Assembly (NCBI GenBank): GCA_019348475.1
Contig: JAHWJJ010000005.1
Coordinates: 1 to 24,911 of the forward strand
Direction: 5' to 3'
DNA length: 24,911 nucleotides
Origin: Gemmatimonadota bacterium
GTDB lineage: Bacteria; Gemmatimonadota; Gemmatimonadetes; Longimicrobiales; Longimicrobiaceae
Part shown: in pieces, positions 7,413 to 14,531 of the stretch
Numbering within the stretch: the first letter of the stretch is position 1
Layout: every line of letters starts with the position of its first letter
Program-made: the position numbers and the translations under genes
Notes under the pieces: generated by a model
What the model saw: only the letters and a program-made list of their open reading frames with translations
Databases searched by the model: none
Told to the model about the DNA's origin: nothing

Positions 7413-7737
7413 TTGGTGAGGGCGGGGTGAGTTTGGTCCGGCGGCCCCGGCGCCGGTAGGGTAGACCGGTCGCCGACCCCTACCCCCCTGCGCATGACCG
7501 CCGCCAGTACGACCGGGGGCCCGGCCCTTCGGCGCCCGCCACGAGGTCGCGCCGGAAGCGGTCCCACTCGGAGACCCGGAGCCCGTTCTCCCGCGGGGGC
7601 AGGGGGGGACAGCGGCACCGCGACCACGGCGAGGACCGCGACCCGAGGGCGAGCCAACGTTGAAACTTGCGTCCCGGGCGTCCGTAGGTGGCGAGCGCTC
7701 CTTCGCGCTCCACCTTCCCCCGGCCCCGACCCGCGCG
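7413..7737. other. Non-coding high-GC stretch before the hydrolase
   Basis: No supported gene lies here. Open frames exist on both strands, but they are GC-driven and show no family features. It begins at the broken attC and ends at the hydrolase start, so it was probably brought in with that gene. Confidence 0.4.
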
Positions 7738-9099
7738 ATGCCCATGCAGCCCCGATTTCGCCCCACTGTCCTCGCCCTCGCGCTGACCACCCTCGCGGCC
7801 GCGGACGCCGCCGCGCAGACCGGCCGGACGCTCGCGCAGCGCCTCGACTCCCTCGCCGGCGCCGGCGTGCTCGAGAATCGCGCCGTCGGCACCGTCGCCG
7901 CCGTCGTGAAGGGGACCGACACCCTGCTCTTCAACGGCTACGGCAGGGCGAACGTCGAATGGGACGTGCCGATGCCGGCCGACGCGATGTTCGAGATCGG
8001 CTCCGTCACCAAGCAGTTCACCGCCGCGGCGATCCTGCAGCTGCGCGACGAGGGGAAGCTGAGCCTGGACGACGAGATCACGAAGTGGCTCCCCGACTTC
8101 GACACGCGCGGCAACAAGGTCACCGTGCGGCAGCTGCTAGACCACACCTCGGGGATGGTGGGGCTCACCGAGATGCCGGAGTTCGACCTGCTCGTCTGGA
8201 ACCAACGCTTCCCGCGCGACTCGGCCTACGCGCTCATCAAGCGCTACCCCTTCCAGTTCCCCACGGGGACGGCGCAGATGTACAACAACTCCGCCTTCTG
8301 GCTCGCGGGGCTGATCGTCGAGAAGGCGAGCGGGATGACGTACGAGGACTACGTCGAGCAGCGGATCTTCGCGCCGCTCGGGATGACGCGCAGCATGTAC
8401 TGCGACAGCGGCGAGCACGTGCCGCGGCGCGCGAACGGCTACCGCGTGCGGGACGGGGTGATCCGCCGCGCGCCGACCAACGTGCACACGTGGCCCTTCG
8501 CCGCGGGGTCGATCTGCTCGACGGCGGGCGACCTCGTGACGTGGGTCACGGCGCTGCACGGGGGCAAGGTGCTCTCGCCCAGGTCGTACCGGGAGATGAC
8601 CACGCCGTCGACGCTGGCCGACGGGACCCCGCTGCGGTACGGGCTCGGCATCGGCGTCGGCAAGGACTCGCGCGGGCTCACCTACATCGGCCACGGCGGC
8701 TCGATCAGCGGGTTCACCGCGGAGGCGGGGTGGTACCCCGACGCGCAGCTGGCGGTGGTGGTCCTGGTGAACAGCAACGGCAACGTCGACCCGGGGGACG
8801 TCGGCGGTGAACTGGCCGCGGAGCTGCTGCCGTGGCAGCGCCCGACCGTCGCGCCGTTCACCGGCGACGCGGCGCCGCTGGTCGGCACGTACAGGGGACC
8901 CGGACGCGGTCGCGACATCGTGGTCCAGGTGACGCAGGCGCCGCAGGGCATCGCCGTCTCGATCAACGGCGGCTCGCCCCGCCCCGCCCCGTGGGTCGAG
9001 GGGATGACGTTCCGCGTGGGCAGCACCTTCCTGACCTTCCGCGGCGGCGACCTGCACCTCTCGGGCGGCTCGGCGTACTCGGTGCTGAAGAGGCAGTAG
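7738..9099 (+). CDS. Exported serine hydrolase, beta-lactamase/PBP-like family
   Basis: This 453-aa exported protein has a signal peptide (residues 1-27, cut near AAAQ-TG). The penicilloyl-serine transferase signatures are all present: SVTK at 89-92 (nucleophile Ser and Lys), YNN at 182-184 and HGG at 319-321 in place of KTG, which is usual for the Beta-lactamase (PF00144)/class-C-like esterase group. Residues about 375-453 form a small all-beta C-terminal domain like those in DUF3471-type relatives. Substrate could be an ester, a D-amino-acid peptide or a beta-lactam; antibiotic resistance should not be assumed. ATG 7738 gives a proper signal peptide; 7744 is an alternative. Its very high GC contrasts with the neighbouring cassettes. 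The gene follows a broken attC and precedes a different attC type, so it may be a late insert or a chromosomal gene picked up as a cassette. Confidence 0.9.
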   Translation: MPMQPRFRPTVLALALTTLAAADAAAQTGRTLAQRLDSLAGAGVLENRAVGTVAAVVKGTDTLLFNGYGRANVEWDVPMPADAMFEIGSVTKQFTAAAILQLRDEGKLSLDDEITKWLPDFDTRGNKVTVRQLLDHTSGMVGLTEMPEFDLLVWNQRFPRDSAYALIKRYPFQFPTGTAQMYNNSAFWLAGLIVEKASGMTYEDYVEQRIFAPLGMTRSMYCDSGEHVPRRANGYRVRDGVIRRAPTNVHTWPFAAGSICSTAGDLVTWVTALHGGKVLSPRSYREMTTPSTLADGTPLRYGLGIGVGKDSRGLTYIGHGGSISGFTAEAGWYPDAQLAVVVLVNSNGNVDPGDVGGELAAELLPWQRPTVAPFTGDAAPLVGTYRGPGRGRDIVVQVTQAPQGIAVSINGGSPRPAPWVEGMTFRVGSTFLTFRGGDLHLSGGSAYSVLKRQ

Positions 9100-9202
9100 A
9101 AGGGCACTGCCTGATGCGAAGGCGCTGTCTTAAGGACGTCCCAGAGCCGGGGGGCTAGTCTTACTTCTTCGGGCCAACCGGGAAAAGTGGTAGCCTCCCG
9201 TG

Positions 9203-9299
9203 ACCTGACGAATCGTTGCAGCTGACGAACGCGCGCAGCGCCCGGACCACATCCAGAGCTCCAGCTCCGCGCGTTCGCAGCTGAACTCTGGCGTTACCC
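9203..9299 (+). repeat. attC-like site, divergent type
   Basis: CAGCTG(A)CGAACGCGCG at 9219-9235 pairs with CGCGCGTTCGCAGCTG at 9268-9283: 16 bp with one unpaired A at 9225, the attC pattern with a sequence unrelated to family 1. ACCTGAC at 9203 and GTTACCC at 9293-9299 would be R'' and R', but they are poorly complementary, so it may be degenerate. Confidence 0.6.
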
Positions 9300-9312
9300 C
9301 GCTGGGCAACCA

Positions 9313-9348
9313 TCGCGGTAGCCGCAGGCTTGCCCGCGGCTGCCGCGA
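9313..9348. other. Strong hairpin between two attC remnants
   Basis: TCGCGGTAGCCGCAGG and CCCGCGGCTGCCGCGA pair over 16 positions, with G-T pairs at two of them and a four-base loop. No T-tract follows. It may be a terminator for the hydrolase or part of a further recombination site. Confidence 0.4.
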
Positions 9349-9473
9349 CCCTTCACGCAATCGGTCCCCCACCCCCGCTCGCGTCCCGTACCAGCTTGCC
9401 TGTCAACAGGTGTCGTACCACGTACCGGAGAGGCTGTGGACTTCAAGGCAGCGACCGATGTTCTCACCTCTTG

Positions 9474-9547
9474 GGGGGGCCGTTAATGCTTTTTGCCGCG
9501 ACAGGCTTGCGCGCCGGCCCCGCACCGCTGACCCTGTGTCGTTCGGC
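9474..9547 (+). repeat. attC family 1, right half
   Basis: GACAGGCTTGCGCGCCGG and CCCCGCACC...GACCCTGTGTC lead to R' GTTCGGC at 9541-9547. The left arm is reduced to GGGGGGCCGTTAATGC, so R'' and the AGGGG(A)TGC half are lost. Confidence 0.8.
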
Positions 9548-9638
9548 GCGGGGATCGGCGACCTGCGGCCGCCCCGGGATATACTCGCGTTCAGCGACCT
9601 GCGTGCGACAAACGGGCACACCCTGTCTCGAGAGCTTG

Positions 9639-10586
9639 ATGACCGCACCCGAAGATGCACTCGTGGCGCTGCCTGATCCGGCGGACCGGACGCATCCTCC
9701 CATGCCGCTCGTTTCCATCGTCATCCCGTGCTACGTCACAACGCCGAAGCACGCGGAACTGCTCGACGAGACGCTGCACACGGTCGGTGCACAGACGTGC
9801 CGCGACTTCGAGATCGTCGTCGTGGACGACGGATCGCCCCTCGACGTCGGCGCCATCACCGCCCGGCACGCCGGCACGGTCACGCTGCGGCAGGCCAACG
9901 GCGGATCGGCCGTCGCTCGCAACACCGGCATCCGTGCGAGCCGCGGCCGGTACTTCGTCTTTCTCGATGCCGACGACCACCTGCTGCCACACGCCGTGGA
10001 GGCGGGGCTCCGTGCCTTCGCCGAGCATCCCGAGTGCGGATTCGTCATCGGACGGCGTGAGGAGATGACGTACGAGGGAACTCCCGTCCCGTGGAGCGTG
10101 GCCAGCCTGCCGCGCGAAACCTGGCTGTACAACACCCTGCTCGGCTTCGACTGGTACATCATCCCGCCGTCATCGGCGATGTTCCGGCGTGAGGCCGTGG
10201 AGGCGGTGGGCGGCTTCCGCGATCCCTGGGGCGCGGACGACCTCGACTTCTACCTGCGGGTGGCGCGCGAGTACCCAGCCTGGTGTTACGAGGAGCCCGC
10301 AGTGACGCGCTACCGCCGCTACAGCGCCAGCTCGTCGCGCGACGGGGAGCGCATGCTGCGTAGCATTCGTGCCGTCTACGACCGTCAGTGGCCGCTGGTG
10401 CAGGGGGACCCGGCGGCGGAAGCGGCCTTCCAGCGCGGGCTGGCGCTGCTGACGAAGATCTTCGTCGACTGCCTGGCGGAGAACTTCAGCGACAGCGTGC
10501 GAGCGAGGAATTGGCGCCGGGTACTGCGGACCGGATTCTTGTTCGCGGGTGAAAAGGGTCGTGCTGCCCTGGGGCTACGCTCGTGA
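9639..10586 (+). CDS. Cassette gene: family 2 glycosyltransferase
   Basis: This 315-aa GT-A-fold inverting glycosyltransferase transfers a sugar from a nucleotide-sugar donor, probably for surface polysaccharide or glycan decoration at the cytoplasmic face. Seen: PLVSIVIPCY at the start of the fold, VVDDGS (61-66), NGGSAVARNTG (87-97), the DxD-type FLDADD (108-113) that binds metal and nucleotide, and a GADDLDFYLR acceptor/catalytic segment (198-207). There is no membrane helix. The upstream frame is open through the attC half site, so the start at 9639 (MTAPEDALVA) is chosen as the first ATG after that site. It is the only glycosyl enzyme here, so acceptor and donor are unknown. A degraded DUF3500 remnant and an attC half site follow it. 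Confidence 0.9.
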   Translation: MTAPEDALVALPDPADRTHPPMPLVSIVIPCYVTTPKHAELLDETLHTVGAQTCRDFEIVVVDDGSPLDVGAITARHAGTVTLRQANGGSAVARNTGIRASRGRYFVFLDADDHLLPHAVEAGLRAFAEHPECGFVIGRREEMTYEGTPVPWSVASLPRETWLYNTLLGFDWYIIPPSSAMFRREAVEAVGGFRDPWGADDLDFYLRVAREYPAWCYEEPAVTRYRRYSASSSRDGERMLRSIRAVYDRQWPLVQGDPAAEAAFQRGLALLTKIFVDCLAENFSDSVRARNWRRVLRTGFLFAGEKGRAALGLRS

Positions 10587-10621
10587 TGCGCCGATCGATA
10601 CTCCCTTTTCCGTTTAGTTCC

Positions 10622-10735
10622 ATGGCGAACCCTCGCACGTACACCCGGTTCAGATCGGCAGGCCTGTTCCCCATGGATGCCGGGCAACGTGCAGCAGCGT
10701 TCGAGTTGCTGGGTATCGGTCTGAGTGAGCGCGGC
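10622..10735 (+). pseudogene. Deletion relic of a DUF3500 lipoprotein gene
   Basis: The frame starts with MAN-RTYTRFRSAGLFP, identical but for one residue to the start of the intact gene at 13270. It then jumps in frame to MDA-QRAAAFELLG-GLSERG, which corresponds to 13546-13605 of the intact copy. The lipobox cysteine and most of the domain are gone and the frame runs on into the attC half site. It is a remnant of a second cassette of the same gene after at least two deletions. Confidence 0.88.
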
Positions 10736-10778
10736 TTGCGCTCTCTGCCCTCCGCGCCTGAGCTTGGAGGCGTTAGGC
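10736..10778 (+). repeat. attC family 2, right half
   Basis: TTGCGCTCTCTGCCCTCC, CGCGCCTGAGCTTGGAGG and R' GTTAGGC (10772-10778). The left half was lost together with the end of the DUF3500 relic. Confidence 0.75.
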
Positions 10779-10812
10779 TCAACTACACACGCCAACAGGA
10801 GCTGACGAGTAC

Positions 10813-11301
10813 ATGCCCGATACACCGGTGGCGGTTTCCCGCGCGCGCGGCGAGTGGGTTTCTGATGCTCTGTCCCGAGTACGAGTGCGGCACTTCGACC
10901 CCTTGATCGTTGACGAGCCCGCCGCGGAGGGTGGGGGCGATACCGGCCCCCGACCGACTGAGTATCTCATGGTCGCCTATGCGGGTTGCACTGCCGTCAT
11001 TGCCGAGCGGGTCGCGCGGGAGATGGCGTTCTCGTACGATGCACTTCAGACCGACCTCCGCGGCGCGCTGGACCCGCGGGGCATCGAGGGCCAACCTGAA
11101 CACGACCCGCACATCCACACGGTGACGGGATGGGTGCGGGTCACGACCAGGGAGCCTGATGAGCGGTTGCAACGCTTGGCTGGGGAGGTGGAGCGCCGCT
11201 GTCCGCTCTACCAGATGCTGGTTCGCTCCGGCACGCGGGTGGAGGTGAATTGGCGGCGGGTGGAGGCGGAGCCTACCGGATCCCCGCCCACGACGGATTG
11301 A
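10813..11301 (+). CDS. Cassette gene: OsmC/Ohr-family protein
   Basis: This 162-aa protein belongs to the OsmC/Ohr family of thiol-dependent peroxidases that reduce organic hydroperoxides in the cytosol. The two reactive cysteines are in their usual settings: Cys59 in PTEYLMVAYAGCTAV and Cys130 in ERRCPLYQML. A GGAG lies about 11 bases before the ATG at 10813. The protein is slightly longer than a typical OsmC because of a Gly/Pro-rich loop at 36-48. The gene starts 34 bases after an attC core (GTTAGGC), so it is a cassette gene. Whether it is Ohr, OsmC or a YhfA-like paralogue is not resolved by sequence. Confidence 0.88.
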   Translation: MPDTPVAVSRARGEWVSDALSRVRVRHFDPLIVDEPAAEGGGDTGPRPTEYLMVAYAGCTAVIAERVAREMAFSYDALQTDLRGALDPRGIEGQPEHDPHIHTVTGWVRVTTREPDERLQRLAGEVERRCPLYQMLVRSGTRVEVNWRRVEAEPTGSPPTTD

Positions 11302-11315
11302 TGACGAGTACAACC

Positions 11316-11393
11316 ATGCGGTTTCTGGCGTTGCTACTCGTCTCCTCCGCTGTGAACTCGCAATTCGATTCCATATCCCGATACACGTTGTGA
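11316..11393 (+). CDS. Possible 25-aa leader-like ORF or gene remnant
   Basis: MRFLALLLVSSAVNSQ... has the look of a signal peptide but stops after 25 codons. It may be the head of a deleted exported-protein cassette. Nothing else coding is seen between 11302 and 11487. Confidence 0.25.
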   Translation: MRFLALLLVSSAVNSQFDSISRYTL

Positions 11394-11486
11394 AGGCCGG
11401 CGCGATTCTGATGGAGCGCAGCGTACGCCGCTGTGCTCCAGGAAAGTGCGGTTTCAGGTCGGGCCGCAAAACTCGGGACACGCCAT

Positions 11487-11672
11487 GCCTAACGAGAGCG
11501 CTGCAGGCGACAGTTGGCCGGGCATCCTTTGGCCGCAGAGCCGAGCGGTGGGGGCGGCACCTGCTCGCGCTGCTGCCCCTTGGGCTGCAGGGAATGCGGG
11601 GCCGGCCATGCTTTCGGCTGGACGACAGTCTTGCGCGCCGGCCCCGCACCCCTGGCCCTTGTGTCGTTCGGC
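11487..11672 (+). repeat. Hybrid attC: family 2 left part fused to family 1
   Basis: R'' GCCTAAC (11487-11493) and the next roughly 85 bases match family 2 (GAGAGCGCTGCAGGCGACAG, then the internal part as in 13130-13190). From about 11582 the sequence is a family 1 site (GGCTGCAGGGAATGCGGGGC ... GCCCCGCACCCCT) ending in R' GTTCGGC at 11666-11672. The site is 186 bases, about twice a family 1 site. Confidence 0.82.
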
Positions 11673-11698
11673 GGCTCACACACTCAACTATAGGCACC

Positions 11699-12327
11699 AT
11701 GCTCTTGACCCCCGCAGCCAAGTTCCGCGCAGCGGTCGTAGTGATGCTCACGCTGATTGGCGGGGGCGGGCACCAAGTGGCAGCGCAGAATCTCTCCGTA
11801 CCGGTGACGGCCGGCGCTTTCACGCTGGTTGATAGCTCGCGTTAGGACAGGCCCGAGTTGGGTGTCCTGTACACGTATTCGAACGCCGACCGCGTGCGGG
11901 CGAATGCCTACGTGTACCCTGTGCCACCCGAAAGACTTGGGCTGGATGCAGATACTCGTGTAGCCCAAGAGGCGACGGGCTTCATGGAGGGTCTTGCTGC
12001 CGGGGTGCAGCAGGGACGATACCGTGAGGTGCGAGTAATTGTAATGAGCCCCGCAAGTTCGAGACAGCGGAGGGGCCAGTTCCTGGGCACCTTGTTGCGG
12101 CTGTCCTAGCGACGGATCGGGGACCGCACGTCACGTTCATGCATTTGGTGCTTGTTGGGGATCACCATGTGAAGACGCGCCTAACACTGCCCGCGGAGGA
12201 GTGGCGGACCAGTCTCCCCCGAACTTCGGGCTTGATCTGTTCCGAGAGATCCCGGTGCGTGCGACATCAAATCCTTGACTGGCGAGAGGTCAGGTCGGCC
12301 GTGCGGCACCCAAGGTTGTATCAGTGA
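11699..12327 (+). pseudogene. Broken cassette gene for an exported protein
   Basis: The ATG at 11699 encodes a signal peptide (MLLTPAAKFRAAVVVMLTL...QVAAQ) and continues to ...FTLVDSSR, where an in-frame TAG (11843-11845) interrupts it. The same frame resumes at once with DRPELGVLYTYSNADRVRAN and runs to a stop at 12107. The coding then continues in another frame (...LVAAVLATDRGPHVTFMHLVLVGDHHVKTRLTL), so there is also a frameshift near 12100. One original gene for a small exported protein is the simplest reading. The family is not recognised. It sits between a hybrid attC and a complete attC, so it is a decayed cassette. Suppression of the amber codon cannot be excluded. Confidence 0.7.
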
Positions 12328-12338
12328 GCATCTCCGCC

Positions 12339-12428
12339 GCCGAACTCGGCGCGCAGGCGACGTGCGGCTAGGAATTGTTCCAGAGTAGATCACCAGCGGC
12401 CGCACGCGCCTGAGCTGAAACGTTCGGG
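12339..12428 (+). repeat. attC site, family 2, compact and complete
   Basis: R'' GCCGAAC (12339-12345) is complementary to R' GTTCGGG (12422-12428). Inside, CAGGCG(A)CGTGCGGC pairs with GCCGCACGCGCCTG over 14 bp with one unpaired A. It is only 90 bases long. The spacing and bulge make this a convincing attC. Confidence 0.82.
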
Positions 12429-12461
12429 CCCGCTCCGGCAGGGTTTCCTCGGTCCGCTTAC

Positions 12462-12491
12462 TTGCACCCCCCAGTCCTCTCCTCCTATAAT
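12462..12491 (+). promoter_or_regulatory. Sigma70-type promoter inside the Cys-rich peptide cassette
   Basis: TTGCAC (12462-12467), an 18-base spacer and a consensus TATAAT (12486-12491). It starts 34 bases after the attC core and faces the 74-aa peptide gene about 240 bases downstream. Nothing else is seen coding in 12500-12738. Confidence 0.6.
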
Positions 12492-12738
12492 GTAGGCGTG
12501 AATTGAATGCGGCCGAGACGGGGTGGTTCGGAGTCTCCCCTCCAGGCAGGGGGCACATTCAAGGCAGCCGTATCGCCAGGCGAGCACTCCTGTTCTCCGC
12601 ATGCTCTGCCCTGTCGTGAAAGACTGAGTCACGCCACAGCCGCACGAGCGGTTCCTGTTTCACGCGGTCTTTGCGGCTGGCGTTCGCGCAGGCTCTACGA
12701 GTGGAGCCTGCATGGTTTCCTCGGAATCGGAGAAGATC

Positions 12739-12963
12739 ATGAGCAAGCTGCTGCGTACCACCCGGTTCATCTTCGCCCTCGCCGTCACTCTCGGACTCGG
12801 CTTCGGTGCCACAACGGCTTTCGCGGGCACCGCAGCCTCAGACTGCTCCGTCGCACCTTCCATCGGCGCCTGCACCTCCAAGGAGGACTGCCAAACCAAG
12901 TGCGAGGCGGCAGGCGGGTCGCAAGGCGACTGCTGGGACGGCTGCTGTCTCTGCGCCTTCTGA
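12739..12963 (+). CDS. Cassette gene: secreted cysteine-rich peptide (74 aa)
   Basis: This is a small precursor with a clear Sec signal peptide (residues 1-30, ending TTAFAG). The mature part of about 44 residues has eight cysteines (C36, C45, C51, C55, C65, C69, C70, C72). The even number and the C-x3-C and CC-x-C spacing suggest a disulfide-stapled fold like defensin- or knottin-type peptides, but no family is recognised. ATG 12739 is preferred over the upstream in-frame 12712 because it gives a compact signal peptide and has GGAG about 7 bases ahead. The cassette carries its own promoter (12462-12491) between complete flanking attC sites. Possible roles are antimicrobial or inhibitor peptide, or a small periplasmic binding protein; all are inference. 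Confidence 0.78.
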   Translation: MSKLLRTTRFIFALAVTLGLGFGATTAFAGTAASDCSVAPSIGACTSKEDCQTKCEAAGGSQGDCWDGCCLCAF

Positions 12964-13009
12964 ACCCGTTGCTCATTCTGCACGCTAGAGTACCTGGTCG
13001 GCCCCGCTC

Positions 13010-13105
13010 GCCTGACGATTGCGTTGCAGGCGACAAACGGCCGGCCAGGTTTTCAGCTGCGTCCGCCAATCCCTCCTCGGCCGTTGTCGTTGCGTGACTC
13101 AGGCG
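13010..13105 (+). repeat. attC-like site with degenerate right core
   Basis: GCCTGAC (13010-13016) opens it. CGACAA(A)CGGCCG pairs with CGGCCGTTGTCG with one unpaired A, and the outer arms GCCTGA/TCAGGC also pair. The expected GTT of R' reads GACTCAGGC, so the site is probably not recombinable. It lies only 5 bases before another attC. Confidence 0.6.
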
Positions 13106-13110
13106 CAGCC

Positions 13111-13246
13111 GCCTGACGAGAGCGCTGCCGGCGACAGTTGGCCCGCATCCTTTTCGGTGCGGAGCTGAGCAGCGGGGGCAAGCTCCTCGCGCGTTGCGAA
13201 CACTTGCGCTCTCTGCCAGCTGTGCGTGAGCTTGAGGGCGTTGGAG
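13111..13246 (+). repeat. attC site, family 2
   Basis: R'' GCCTGAC (13111-13117), GAGAGCGCTGCCGGCGACAG, the long internal part and the CACTTGCGCTCTCTGCC end are shared with other family 2 sites; R' is GTTGGAG (13240-13246). It is about 136 bases. Confidence 0.75.
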
Positions 13247-13269
13247 CGCTTCCCTCCCAGTCGAGTTCC

Positions 13270-14358
13270 ATGGCGAATTCTCGCACTTACACCCGGTTCA
13301 GATCGGCAGGCCTGTTCCCCGCCGTCCTCACCGTGGCGCTTCTTGGCTGCGGTGCCCAAACGCCAGCGCCTGCGGGGGGAGCATCCGTCGCTGACACATC
13401 TGCATTGGCCGGGTCCGCACGGACGTTCCTCTCGACGCTGAACGCTACGCAGCGTGCCGCCGCCTCGTTTCCCTTCGACCATCCGGAGCGCACCCGGTGG
13501 GCGTACGTGCCGCAGAGGCGCACTGGCATCCCATTGCAGGCGATGGATGCCGCGCAGCGTGCAGCAGCGTTCGAGTTGCTGGGCACCGGTCTGAGTGAGC
13601 GCGGCACCGGGCTCGTGCGTGGCATCATCGAACTCGAAGGCACTCTCCGCGAGCTGGAAGGAGGGGCGGCCAGTCCCAGGGGGCTCCAGCGCGATCCGGA
13701 GCTCTACTACCTGGCACTCTTCACCGGGCCGGGTGGTACGCACCCCTGGGGCTGGCGCTTCGAGGGCCATCACCTCTCGGTGAATGTCACGGATCTCGGG
13801 CCACACGGGCAGATCGTCGCACCGCTCTTCATGGGTGCCAACCCGGCGCGCGTCCCCAGCGGCCCCCGCGAAGGGACTCGGCTGCTCGCCGCGGAAGAGG
13901 ACCTCGCCTTCGAGCTGCTACACATGCTCGATCCTGCCCAACGCGCCCGCGCCACCATCGCCGCGCAGACGTTCGGGGACATTCTTACCCGCAGCGCTAC
14001 CGTGGTGGGACCGATGGAATTCGCCGGCCTGCCCGCGGCCGAGATGACGATTGCCCAGCAACGGCAGCTGCGCCGGCTGCTGGAATTGTACGCCGGACGG
14101 ATGGCAGATTCCTCGGCATCCAGGCAGTTGCAGCGTATCGAACAGGCCGGGTTTGAGCGCCTGCACTTCGCCTGGGCCGGTGCGCACCAGCCCCGCGAGC
14201 CGCACTACTACCGCATCCACGGACCGACCGTGCTGGTGGAGTACGACAACACACAGAGCAGCGCGAACCACGTCCACACCGTCTGGCGCGATCTAGAAAA
14301 CGATTTCGGAGGTGACCTACTGAGGAGGCACTACTCACGGCAGCCTCACCGTTACTGA
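13270..14358 (+). CDS. Cassette gene: DUF3500 lipoprotein
   Basis: This 362-aa protein matches what I know of the DUF3500 family, exported proteins of unknown activity. It has a lipoprotein signal with LLGC at 24-27 (Cys27 lipidated), so it is probably membrane-anchored outside the cytoplasm. Features seen: FPFDHPERTRWAYVP near 65-79, DAAQRAAAFELLGTGLSERG, a GWRFEGHHLSVN segment with paired His, LLAAEEDLAFELL, and a C-terminal HYYRIHGPTVLVEYDN region. The His-rich motifs hint at metal binding but no reaction is known. The frame is open further upstream through the attC, so the start at 13270 is chosen as the first ATG after it and is shared with the deletion relic at 10622. A complete attC follows 20 bases after the stop. 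Confidence 0.88.
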   Translation: MANSRTYTRFRSAGLFPAVLTVALLGCGAQTPAPAGGASVADTSALAGSARTFLSTLNATQRAAASFPFDHPERTRWAYVPQRRTGIPLQAMDAAQRAAAFELLGTGLSERGTGLVRGIIELEGTLRELEGGAASPRGLQRDPELYYLALFTGPGGTHPWGWRFEGHHLSVNVTDLGPHGQIVAPLFMGANPARVPSGPREGTRLLAAEEDLAFELLHMLDPAQRARATIAAQTFGDILTRSATVVGPMEFAGLPAAEMTIAQQRQLRRLLELYAGRMADSSASRQLQRIEQAGFERLHFAWAGAHQPREPHYYRIHGPTVLVEYDNTQSSANHVHTVWRDLENDFGGDLLRRHYSRQPHRY

Positions 14359-14378
14359 ACCGGGATTCGCACCACAGC

Positions 14379-14478
14379 GCCCAACAATCGGCTGCAGGGG
14401 ATGCGGCGCCGGGCCATGCTTTCGCCGCCGACAGGCTTGCGCGCCGGCCCCGCACCCCTGACCCTTGTGTCGTTAGGC
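14379..14478 (+). repeat. attC site, family 1, complete
   Basis: R'' GCCCAAC (14379-14385), R' GTTAGGC (14472-14478), stem AGGGG(A)TGCGGCGCCG against CGGCCCCGCACCCCT with one internal mismatch. The apical part is TTTCGCCGCCGACAGGCTTGC. Confidence 0.9.
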
Positions 14479-14531
14479 ACCTCAATTTTGTGAGTTCATG
14501 ATGCTTCTCAAGAGTCTCATCTGTTGGGCAG

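Noticed and set aside
7480..7713. Minus-strand frame before the serine hydrolase
   Set aside because: Some stretches look protein-like, but all frames in this GC-rich part are open and no start, ribosome site or family supports it.
7738..9099. Calling the serine hydrolase an antibiotic-resistance beta-lactamase
   Set aside because: The HGG third motif and C-terminal beta domain fit the broad esterase/peptidase branch; sequence alone does not show beta-lactam hydrolysis.
12179..12185. GCCTAAC string considered as the left core of an attC
   Set aside because: It lies within coding-like sequence and no paired arm was found; a better complete site begins at 12339.
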